NCBI GenBank assembly: GCA_902797925.1 | Contig: CADBUT010000114.1 | Location: forward strand, 1 to 12,206 | Direction: 5' to 3' | Length of the DNA: 12,206 nucleotides | Origin: an uncultured Spirochaetaceae bacterium | GTDB lineage: Bacteria; Spirochaetota; Spirochaetia; Treponematales; Treponemataceae | In this document: positions 6,194 to 12,206 of the stretch, one piece after another | Layout of the letters: every line of letters starts with the position of its first letter | How positions within the stretch are numbered: position 1 is the stretch's first letter | Translations under genes and position numbers: made by a program | Notes under the pieces: model-generated | The model's database searches: none | What the model was told of the DNA's origin: nothing | Seen by the model: only the letters and a program-made list of their open reading frames with translations

Positions 6194-7402
6194 TCATTTC
6201 TTTTTTCTTTCAGCCAGTACAAGCAGAATTAGAGCTATGACAAGAACAACTGGAAAAATGCCGCCTGCAAGCAGACCTTTCTGAAGATTGTCTCCGGCTG
6301 CCTGGCTTATGTTACCCACAAGAGCAGGGCCTGCCGAGCCGCCTAAGTCGCCTGCCATGGCGAGCATTGCAAAAAACGCTGTGCCGCCTTTTGGAATTCT
6401 TGGCGAACATACACTGATTGTTCCCGGCCACATGATTGCAACCGAAAAGCCGCAGAGAATGCAGCCGACAAGGCCGATAAGCGGTTGTGTTGAAAGCGAT
6501 GCCAGAAGATAGCTTATAAGACACATCACGCCTGAAGCAATCATAAACTTGATAAGATTTATGCGCGCGCCGGATTTGCCGAAGACTGCGCGGCATATGC
6601 CCATTGCAACGGCAAAAAGACATGGACCTGCAAGATCTCCGGCGGTTTTAGAAAGCCCGAGCGCTGCCTCTGCAAATGCCGAAGCCCACTGTGCCATCGA
6701 AATCTCAGAAGCTCCGGCACAAACCATGAGAACAACGGCAACATAAAAGAGCGGCAGCCTGAAAAGTGCTGCAATCCCCATGCCTTTTTCACCTCCGGTC
6801 GGATGTTCAATCGGGCAGGTTGCAAAATTGAAAATATTGATTACAGGCACAATAGCCCAAAGACATGCAAGCAGCTTCCAGTTTTGGATTCCGGCAAACT
6901 TAAAAAATAAAGTTGAAAGCAAGACAACCCCGACAAAACCCCAGCAATAAAATGAATGTAAAAGGCTCATAGTTGCTTCTTTATGCTCAAAAGGGCAGGC
7001 TTCTACAATCGGGCTTACAAGCACTTCAATCAGACCGCTGCCGATGGCATAAACCACAACACTGATGATGATTCCTGCAAACGGGTAGGGCATTGCGTCA
7101 GGCAGAAAAGCCAGCAGTACCAGCCCCAAAGCAGAAGTGATTTCTGAAGCTACCACGCATTTCCTGTAGCCAATTTTATCAACAATCTGTGCGCAGATTA
7201 TATCAACAATCAGCTGAGTCATAAAAAACACAGCCGGAATCAGAGCAATTTGTCCGAGAGAAACGCCGTAACTGTTGTGAAAGGTCAAAAACAGGAGCGG
7301 CGCAAAGTTTGCGGCAATCGCCTGTGTTATAAAGCCGAGGTAACAGGCAATAAGAGTTTTGCCGTAGTTTTTATTTGATGGCTTTTCAGCAGAAAGATTC
7401 AT
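6194..7402 (-). CDS. Major facilitator superfamily (MFS) transporter
   Basis: 402 residues with about 12 hydrophobic segments and a short hydrophilic centre (about 194-208), the usual 6+6 MFS layout in the inner membrane. The loop 2-3 signature is VDKIGYRK (74-81), with D75, G78 and R80. The tail ends in ERKKK, which is cytosolic. Its ATG overlaps the TGA of the upstream deaminase gene (ATGA, 7399-7402) and a GAAGGAAAA-type SD sits inside the deaminase coding end, so the two are translationally coupled. The substrate is not readable from sequence. The coupled deaminase makes a nucleoside, nucleobase or related amine a reasonable guess. Sugar uptake or drug export remain possible. Confidence 0.85.
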   Translation of the reverse strand: MNLSAEKPSNKNYGKTLIACYLGFITQAIAANFAPLLFLTFHNSYGVSLGQIALIPAVFFMTQLIVDIICAQIVDKIGYRKCVVASEITSALGLVLLAFLPDAMPYPFAGIIISVVVYAIGSGLIEVLVSPIVEACPFEHKEATMSLLHSFYCWGFVGVVLLSTLFFKFAGIQNWKLLACLWAIVPVINIFNFATCPIEHPTGGEKGMGIAALFRLPLFYVAVVLMVCAGASEISMAQWASAFAEAALGLSKTAGDLAGPCLFAVAMGICRAVFGKSGARINLIKFMIASGVMCLISYLLASLSTQPLIGLVGCILCGFSVAIMWPGTISVCSPRIPKGGTAFFAMLAMAGDLGGSAGPALVGNISQAAGDNLQKGLLAGGIFPVVLVIALILLVLAERKKK

Positions 7403-8040
7403 TTTGATTTTCCTTCAATCCGGGCGGCAAATTCGTCAAATATCTCTTCTACAGAATAATCAGAAGCTTTTTTTGACTTAAACCAGCCGTCTTCATAAAT
7501 TGATTTTGCGGCTTTCACACCAGCTTTATTATAGACAGAAAAGTCCTTTTCGATTTCGGCAAGTTTTCCTTTCTGAGGCTCAAAAAGCAGTTCTTTAAGA
7601 AACTGAAACCCGCGCTGAATATCACCAAATTCCTGTGGCAGCCAGGTAATATTGAAGTTTCTGCTCTGTAACAATTTATTATGCCTTGCAAGTTGCATCG
7701 CTCCGCCAAAATCATCGCGGCATGCAATCACAAAATTGTGAATTCCGCTCATTGCGGCAGTACCCATACACATCGGACAGGGTTCAAGCGCACAAAACAA
7801 AGTGTATGCCTTTAGCATCGGGTGTTTTTTTATATCAAGATTGCGGATACATTCGGTTTCAGCATGACAGACTCTTGGATTTGGAATTGATGATTCACCA
7901 ACTTGATTTCTGCCTTCACTTATTATTTCGCCTTTTTCATCAATCAGCAAAGCAGAAATAGCCTTGCTGCCCTGACATAATGATTCCCAATTCAATTTGA
8001 AAATTCTCTGCCAGTATTTATCTAAATCTTGATATTTCAT
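7399..8040 (-). CDS. Cytidine/deoxycytidylate-type (CDA-fold) nucleoside or base deaminase
   Basis: 213 residues from ATG 8038-8040. The zinc deaminase signature is complete: CHAETE with H59 (zinc ligand) and E61 (proton shuttle), then EPCPMC with C88 and C91 as zinc ligands. The family deaminates cytosine, guanine, adenine or tRNA adenosine and related substrates. The long C-terminal part (about 150-213), rich in charged residues, is not part of the minimal deaminase fold and I do not recognise it. A longer frame starts at TTG 8101-8103, but that codon lies in the -35 box of a good promoter. ATG 8040 has AAAGG (8045-8049) upstream and begins the conserved part. It is the first gene of the deaminase-MFS-AlkD operon. 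Confidence 0.85.
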   Translation of the reverse strand: MKYQDLDKYWQRIFKLNWESLCQGSKAISALLIDEKGEIISEGRNQVGESSIPNPRVCHAETECIRNLDIKKHPMLKAYTLFCALEPCPMCMGTAAMSGIHNFVIACRDDFGGAMQLARHNKLLQSRNFNITWLPQEFGDIQRGFQFLKELLFEPQKGKLAEIEKDFSVYNKAGVKAAKSIYEDGWFKSKKASDYSVEEIFDEFAARIEGKSK

Positions 8041-8074
8041 ATTGCCTTTAAAATACCATGAGTATGAAAATCTA

Positions 8075-8103
8075 TCTATAAAGCGTTTGCAAAATGTCGT
8101 CAA
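8075..8103 (-). promoter_or_regulatory. Promoter of the deaminase-MFS-AlkD operon
   Basis: On the minus strand TTGACG (8098-8103) is followed after exactly 17 nt by TATAGA (8075-8080). The predicted transcript start near 8068 gives a leader of about 28 nt containing the AAAGG SD. Its position past the end of the chemoreceptor gene supports a separate transcription unit. Confidence 0.55.
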
Positions 8104-8145
8104 GACATGCAGGGCAGACGCTGCAAGCCTGTTCCGGCAGAAGCC

Positions 8146-10254
8146 TTAAACTTTGAACAAGTCAATTTCAGAGCCGATTTTTTCAATGCTGTCAGCAACT
8201 TTTCCAGAAATAGAAGAAAGCGATGCGCCTGTCTCGTTTATGCGCTGTGCGCCAATCTGCATTTCCGTAATGCTTTCCTTGATTGCGTCTGTCGCGTTCT
8301 GGAGCTTTTCCATTTCAGAAAGAATCTGCCTGTTTCCTTCAGTCATTTCAGCCGAAGCGCTCTTTACTTCTGAAGTTGAGCTGTTCATCGAATGGAGCGC
8401 ATCGATAATCTGCTTTGAACCTTGCTGCTGTTCTTCCATTGCATCTTTAATCTGAATGATAATCTGGCTTGTTTCAGAAATACTCCGCGAAATAGCAGAG
8501 AAAGCCGTGTTCGTTTCGCTTGAAACTGTAACAACTTCTCCAATCGTTGTCTGAATCTTCTGAAGCTCTGCGCCGATAGATTTTGATTGCGCCGTAGACG
8601 TCTCTGAAAGCTTGCGGATTTCATCTGCAACAACGGCAAAACCTTTTCCGGCTTCGCCAGCGTGAGCCGCTTCAATTGCAGCATTCATCGCAAGCAGGTT
8701 GGTCTGTGCGGCAATGTTTGCAATTGCAATGTTCGCATCCTGCAGCATCTTTGACTGCTCTTCAATAAGCCTGATTTTTTCATTTGCATTGCTCTGTGTC
8801 CTTGTTCCGGCTTCAGAATTCTCTGTAAGCTGGTCAAACGAGGCAATCATCTTGCCGACAGAAACGTTGACCGAATTGATGTTGCCAATCATTTCTTCAA
8901 CGGCTGTAGAAGCTTGAGAAACGCAAGACGACTGGAAGCCAATCATCTTTTCAAGCGATTCAATTGTAGCCGTAATTTCGTTTACAGCGCCGGCTGTTTC
9001 GTTTACAGAGCCAGCCTGGTTCAAAATCTGACCGTTGACGCTTTCTATGTTCGCAATAATCTGCGTTATGGCAGATGAAGCGTCTTGTGTGTTTTCTTGA
9101 AGCTGCATGTCGACAGTCTGCAAGTTCAGCTTTGAGCCTTGAAGGTTTGTTACGATTCCCTGAAGCTTTTCGACAAAGCTGTTGAAACCTCTGACCACAT
9201 CGCCGATTTCATCATTTGTGGCAGCTGGAATTCTCTGTGTAAGGTCAGCGTTGCCGCTTGCAATTGTCATAATGGAATCTTTGACAGCTTTCAGCGGCTT
9301 TATGAGAATTGCCACAAGCATTATGATTATTACCGTTGACAGCGCGATTGAACAAAGAATAAGCACAGTGAGCATCTTCTGCATACTTGAAAGGGCTGAA
9401 AAATGCAAGGCATAAGGTGCTACTGCAAAAACAGTCCATGTTGTATTTGGAACAATCTTATATGCTGCAATAAGATGTGCACGGATGTTCGGATCGAAAA
9501 AATCTTCAATGCCTTCCTTGCCTTCAAGCACATGCTTTAGAACAAGTCCAAGACCTTCATCTTCGCTAAGTCCTTGTCCGTCAGAACCATTTGCGTTTTC
9601 GTCCGTGCCTTCGTTTGCGTTGGCAATTGTAGTGCTTGTTGCGTAATTGATTACAGAAGGGTGCATGCCGCCGCCCAAATCGATTTTGACAATCTCGTTG
9701 TAAATCAAGTTTCCGTTGATTACCATAACAAGAGAGCCGATGATTTTGCCGCTTTTGTTGCGCACTGGAACACCGTAATGCTGCAAGATAGAATCTGTTA
9801 TCGGGCTTAATTTCGGGTCTGAAACAAAATCTTTTCCGGCAAATGATTCCTTGAAATATTCACGGTCTGCAAAATTCAGTGCACGGCCGTCAGGCAATGT
9901 GGTGTTGCCGTTCTTGTCGTAAAATGCAACGTTACCGTAATTGTCATCAAGCGATGCAGAAATGCTTGAAAGCTGAAAGTTCTTGTCTGCAACGGAAATA
10001 TCTTCGGATTTTATGAATTCCTGCTCTGCAATGAAATGAAGTGCTGTAAAGTGCTTTTCGTTAACTGCTGCTATTCTGTCGGCTATATCAGAAGAGACAG
10101 AAGTGAGCTGATTGTTGACGCTTTGGGTCATGCTTTTTGAGGTGATTCTGTAGGCAAATGTGCCGAGCAATATTGTCGAAATGATAAGAACGCCAAGAAC
10201 CATAACCAAAAGCTTAATGGTGAGGGATGCCCTGAAAGATTGTTTGTCTTGCAT
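8146..10254 (-). CDS. Methyl-accepting chemotaxis protein with dCache-type periplasmic sensor
   Basis: 702 residues. TM1 is about 13-36, the extracytoplasmic sensor about 38-290, TM2 about 293-318, HAMP about 318-370 (IKPLKAV...NDEIGDVVRGFNSFVEKL) and the signalling coiled coil about 390-695. The hairpin tip is the classic INIAAQTNLLAMNAAIEAAHAGE region (I511 to E534), which contacts CheA and CheW. The sensor has a Cache-like core: FYDKNG (111-116), DREYFKESFAGKDFVSDP (130-147) and GKIIGSLVMVIN (169-180). It is interrupted by a Gly/Asn/Asp/Glu-rich segment (about 210-233). dCache sensors often bind amino acids or other small polar ligands; the ligand here is unknown. No CheR/CheB-binding pentapeptide ends the protein (it ends DLFKV). 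AAGGAG (10260-10265) is a strong SD 5 nt before the ATG. Confidence 0.95.
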   Translation of the reverse strand: MQDKQSFRASLTIKLLVMVLGVLIISTILLGTFAYRITSKSMTQSVNNQLTSVSSDIADRIAAVNEKHFTALHFIAEQEFIKSEDISVADKNFQLSSISASLDDNYGNVAFYDKNGNTTLPDGRALNFADREYFKESFAGKDFVSDPKLSPITDSILQHYGVPVRNKSGKIIGSLVMVINGNLIYNEIVKIDLGGGMHPSVINYATSTTIANANEGTDENANGSDGQGLSEDEGLGLVLKHVLEGKEGIEDFFDPNIRAHLIAAYKIVPNTTWTVFAVAPYALHFSALSSMQKMLTVLILCSIALSTVIIIMLVAILIKPLKAVKDSIMTIASGNADLTQRIPAATNDEIGDVVRGFNSFVEKLQGIVTNLQGSKLNLQTVDMQLQENTQDASSAITQIIANIESVNGQILNQAGSVNETAGAVNEITATIESLEKMIGFQSSCVSQASTAVEEMIGNINSVNVSVGKMIASFDQLTENSEAGTRTQSNANEKIRLIEEQSKMLQDANIAIANIAAQTNLLAMNAAIEAAHAGEAGKGFAVVADEIRKLSETSTAQSKSIGAELQKIQTTIGEVVTVSSETNTAFSAISRSISETSQIIIQIKDAMEEQQQGSKQIIDALHSMNSSTSEVKSASAEMTEGNRQILSEMEKLQNATDAIKESITEMQIGAQRINETGASLSSISGKVADSIEKIGSEIDLFKV

Positions 10255-10317
10255 GAAAACTCCTTATAGGCGAAAAAATCCTAGACATTTTAGATGTATT
10301 AGAGATTTTACTTTTTC

Positions 10318-10346
10318 ATAATAAACCTAATCATACATTTTGTCAA
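10318..10346 (-). promoter_or_regulatory. Near-consensus sigma70-type promoter of the chemoreceptor gene
   Basis: Minus strand: TTGACA (10341-10346), 17-nt spacer, TATTAT (10318-10323). This matches consensus at 11 of 12 positions. The expected transcript start near 10311 leaves a leader of about 57 nt with a good SD. Confidence 0.65.
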
Positions 10347-10369
10347 AAGGGATTATACCATAATATAAG
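10340..10369 (+). promoter_or_regulatory. Candidate plus-strand promoter reading toward the tetR-type gene
   Basis: TTGTCA (10340-10345), an 18-nt spacer, then TATAAG (10364-10369). Its -35 overlaps the chemoreceptor -35 on the other strand (palindromic TTTTGTCAAAA). It would give a leader of about 140 nt. A nearer -35 candidate, TTGACT at 10460-10465, has only a poor -10 (TAAGTT, 10483-10488), so the real start site is uncertain. Confidence 0.3.
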
Positions 10370-10465
10370 CTTTTTGGGGTAAAAAGGCACAAAAATTTGC
10401 TGAAATTGCAACAATCTGCGTTCCCCATGCTTCAGTTTGAGCTGAGTAAAAAATTTCACTTGACT

Positions 10466-10506
10466 TTATAATATAACAGTGTTAAGTTATCAGTGTTATA
10501 TTATAA
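10466..10506. promoter_or_regulatory. Probable operator of the TetR-family regulator (41-bp inverted repeat)
   Basis: Perfect 13-bp arms TTATAATATAACA (10466-10478) and TGTTATATTATAA (10494-10506) flank a 15-bp centre. Nested inside are two 11-bp palindrome-like units, TAACAGTGTTA (10474-10484, perfect) and TATCAGTGTTA (10488-10498, one mismatch), with centres 14 bp apart. It ends just before the SD AGAGG of the regulator gene. The position is typical of TetR autoregulation. Confidence 0.6.
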
Positions 10507-10515
10507 GAGGCTGAA

Positions 10516-11118
10516 ATGAGAAAACCGAATACTGAAATTATTACTATGATAAAGCAGAAGACGCTTGAGCTGCTCATGCAGAAGAACCCAGAGCAGATTG
10601 GCATGCGCGAGATTGCAGCGGCATGCGACATTACTGCTACAAACATCTACCACTACTACAAAGACAAAGACAGGCTTTTTCAAGAAATTTCGCTTGACTG
10701 CCTTTATGAATTGAATGAACGCCTCGCTTCGTCGTCTCAAAAAGGAAAAACTGTCAAGAAACAAATTCAAAACGCAATTGAATCGTTCCGCGACTGGTGT
10801 TTTGAAAACCCGAAACGCGCGCTTCTTGTAATGCAGGGCATAAAATCTGCTGACGATGCGCCGCCTGAACTGATTGAAGAATACTATGTCTGCAACCGCA
10901 CCGGCGAAAAACTTTTGTGCGGGGCAATAAAGCAGGGGCTTGCAAAATCAACGAACCCGCGCCTTGATGTCGGCATTCTCGTTTCTGGGCTTTGGGGCTG
11001 CATTGAGTCGGTTCTTCTAAAAAAGTGCGAGCCTGATTATTGGGAAAAAGGCAAATCATATACAGACCGGTTCATAAAACTTTGGCTTAATTCAGTTTTT
11101 GAAGGAGATGAAAAATGA
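10516..11118 (+). CDS. TetR/AcrR-family transcriptional regulator
   Basis: 200 residues, the usual size. The N-terminal DNA-binding domain spans about 1-60; the helix-turn-helix reads GMREIAAACDITATNIYHYYKDKDRLF (29-55, interrupted here only by the turn) and is typical of the family. The all-helical C-terminal domain (about 75-195) binds a ligand and dimerises; its ligand is unknown. ATG 10516 has AGAGG 5-6 nt upstream. The 41-bp inverted repeat directly before it suggests autoregulation. Its TGA overlaps the ATG of the reductase gene (ATGA, 11115-11118), so the regulator and its presumed target are co-transcribed and translationally coupled. By analogy with other TetR/flavoprotein pairs, it probably derepresses the operon when its ligand, for example a quinone, electrophile or other redox-active compound, is present. 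That last point is inference. Confidence 0.9.
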   Translation: MRKPNTEIITMIKQKTLELLMQKNPEQIGMREIAAACDITATNIYHYYKDKDRLFQEISLDCLYELNERLASSSQKGKTVKKQIQNAIESFRDWCFENPKRALLVMQGIKSADDAPPELIEEYYVCNRTGEKLLCGAIKQGLAKSTNPRLDVGILVSGLWGCIESVLLKKCEPDYWEKGKSYTDRFIKLWLNSVFEGDEK

Positions 11119-11642
11119 AGGTGCTTGTGCTGAACGGCAGCCCGCGCAAAAACGGAAACGTGGCGAAAACGCTGAAAAGAGAAACTGAGAAATTTCAGCA
11201 AAAACATGATGATTGCGAGATTATCTGGAAAGATGTGTGCGACTTTAATTTCGGCTTCTGCAAAGGCTGCATGGCTTGCCGTTCAAGCGGAAAATGCGTT
11301 ATGCCTGAAGACGATGCGCACAAAATTGCAGAAGAACTCAGCGGGTGCAGCATGATTTTTGTCGGTACGCCTGTTTATTGGGCCAACATGAACGGAAAGC
11401 TAAAAGCGCTTTTCGACAGGCTTGTCGCAACTTTTATGGCTGAATCTACGCACGGCATTCCGAAACCGCTGCACAAAGGCAAAAAAGCCGTAATCGTTAC
11501 AAGCTGCACGACACCGTTTCCGTTCAACTATTTGTGCGGCCAGACAAGCGGGGCAGTGCGCGCCGTAAAAGAGGTTTTAAAGACTGCGGGCTTTAAAATC
11601 ATAAAAAAGATAAATCTTTCTAATACAAAGAAATCGAGGTAA
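11115..11642 (+). CDS. Flavodoxin-fold NAD(P)H-dependent oxidoreductase / iron-sulfur flavoprotein-like
   Basis: 175 residues with a flavodoxin-like fold. GSPRKNGNVAK (8-18) is the FMN phosphate-binding loop, GTPVYWANMNGKLKALFDR (84-102) the second flavin-binding region. The cysteine motif C49-x2-C52-x2-C55-x5-C61 has the spacing known for the 4Fe-4S cluster of archaeal iron-sulfur flavoprotein (ISF). Many NADPH-dependent FMN reductases of this group carry the same cysteines with no proven cluster, so a cluster is possible but not shown. The product is cytosolic and would transfer electrons from NAD(P)H or ferredoxin to flavin, quinone, oxygen species or a partner. A strong SD (AAGGAG at 11102-11107) lies inside the end of the TetR gene. 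The C-terminus after the last strand is short. Confidence 0.85.
   Translation: MKVLVLNGSPRKNGNVAKTLKRETEKFQQKHDDCEIIWKDVCDFNFGFCKGCMACRSSGKCVMPEDDAHKIAEELSGCSMIFVGTPVYWANMNGKLKALFDRLVATFMAESTHGIPKPLHKGKKAVIVTSCTTPFPFNYLCGQTSGAVRAVKEVLKTAGFKIIKKINLSNTKKSR
11636..11640 (+). promoter_or_regulatory. Ribosome binding site of the exported DUF2271-like gene
   Basis: GAGGT lies 6 nt (from GAGG) before ATG 11646 but only 3 nt before ATG 11643, which favours the second of the two adjacent ATGs. It overlaps the end of the reductase gene. Confidence 0.5.
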
Positions 11643-11645
11643 ATG

Positions 11646-12206
11646 ATGAAGAAAATTATTCTTGTGTTGATGCTGATTGCCGGCATTAGCTCACTTTATG
11701 CAAAAGAGATTACCATCTCTGTGGGTGCAGGGCAGCACTGGAAACAGAAACGCGAGCCGCAGTTTGCGGTGTGGCTTGAAGATTCAGACGGCAATTTTAT
11801 AAGAACTTTGTACGTTACTGAACGCGCGGGCCGCAAAAACTGGATTATGAGCCCGAAAGAAGGGCGGCCGGAATCTTTGCCTGTCTGGTATAACGCTTCT
11901 AAACAAGAAGGCGTCGCATCAAAAGCCGCTTCTGCCGATGAAGGTCAGCAGCTTGATGCAGTTACAGGCGCGACACCGAAAGGCGGCGTAATCTTCTGCA
12001 CGGAAATCGATGACGGGCAATACATAATCAGAGCAGAATTCAACACAAGCTTTGATTATAACGACTTTTACACAAAGAAAAGCTCCGGCGTGAACGGCCA
12101 GCCGTCTGTTGTTTATTCAGCTGAAATTCCGCAAGACTTTTGCAAAGACAGCGGCGAAATAAAGCTTGAGTTTTCCGGCTGCGGCTCAATTGACGGCTCT
12201 GACGGC
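11646..12206 (+). CDS. Exported DUF2271-like protein with a possible covalent flavinylation motif (3' end outside window)
   Basis: The frame is open from ATG ATG at 11643/11646 to the window end (187 residues seen from 11646). Residues 1-19 are a Sec signal peptide: KK, a hydrophobic core, then SLYA with likely cleavage before K20. There is no lipobox, so the product is periplasmic or secreted. The mature part begins with QFAVWLEDSDGNFIRTLYV (39-57) and RPESLPVWYNA (74-84), which resemble DUF2271 proteins; this family assignment is from memory. DAVTGAT (104-110) matches the Dxx(S/T)GAT consensus at which ApbE attaches FMN, so T110 could carry a flavin. It is only 3 nt past the reductase stop and clearly in the same operon. 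No function is established. Confidence 0.75.
   Translation, partial: MKKIILVLMLIAGISSLYAKEITISVGAGQHWKQKREPQFAVWLEDSDGNFIRTLYVTERAGRKNWIMSPKEGRPESLPVWYNASKQEGVASKAASADEGQQLDAVTGATPKGGVIFCTEIDDGQYIIRAEFNTSFDYNDFYTKKSSGVNGQPSVVYSAEIPQDFCKDSGEIKLEFSGCGSIDGSDG

Noticed and set aside
8041..8103. N-terminal extension of the deaminase from TTG 8103
   Set aside because: The TTG is the start of TTGACG, the -35 of a good promoter. ATG 8040 has an SD and begins the conserved protein.
8104..8145. Terminator after the chemoreceptor gene (GCAG...CTGC near 8111-8126)
   Set aside because: The stem is only about 4 bp and has no T tract on the minus strand.
10264..10271. Sigma28-like -10 (GCCTATAA) just before the chemoreceptor start
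   Set aside because: It matches 7 of 8 bases, but the upstream TAAA is 17 rather than 15 nt away, and the implied transcript start would remove the strong SD. The sigma70-type promoter at 10318-10346 is far better.
10369..10388. CTTTTT...AAAAAG small hairpin in the chemoreceptor/TetR spacer
   Set aside because: The stem is AU-only apart from one pair, has no U tract and no upstream gene, so chance is the simplest reading.

Overview
The window looks like chromosomal sequence from an anaerobic, chemotactic bacterium of moderate G+C. AT-rich spacers, good Shine-Dalgarno (SD) sequences, sigma70-type promoters, a large dCache chemoreceptor, a GGDEF/EAL protein and an iron-sulfur-flavoprotein-like reductase would all suit a host-associated Treponema-type spirochaete. 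This is an impression from the protein sequences; there is no rRNA or other marker gene to prove it. I see no tRNA, rRNA, CRISPR array, transposase or phage gene.

Left part (1-1675): the 3' end of an M20-family metallopeptidase, then a 60-residue two-helix membrane protein with a GTG start and its own intrinsic terminator, then an AraC-type regulator with an N-terminal cupin. Middle (1754-5355): a c-di-GMP phosphodiesterase-type protein (intact EAL, degenerate GGDEF) on the minus strand, diverging from a HAD-family hydrolase. The HAD gene converges on a D-2-hydroxyacid dehydrogenase, and their stop codons share the bases TTAA. These last two genes each have a -10 box exactly 6 nt before the ATG and no SD, so both look leaderless.

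Right part (5453-10254, minus strand): a probable three-gene operon made of a nucleoside/base deaminase, an MFS transporter (ATGA overlap) and an AlkD-like DNA alkylation repair protein, with a convincing promoter at 8075-8103. Upstream of it lies a 702-residue methyl-accepting chemotaxis protein with a near-consensus promoter at 10318-10346.

Right edge (10466-12206, plus strand): a TetR regulator preceded by a 41-bp inverted repeat that is probably its operator. It is translationally coupled (ATGA) to a flavodoxin-fold reductase with a C-x2-C-x2-C-x5-C cluster motif. Next comes an exported DUF2271-like protein carrying DAVTGAT, which fits the ApbE covalent-flavinylation consensus. This gene runs off the window. 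The TetR / Fe-S flavoprotein / exported flavin-motif protein set is the best candidate here for a little-described system, plausibly a regulated extracytosolic flavin redox module. That function is an inference.
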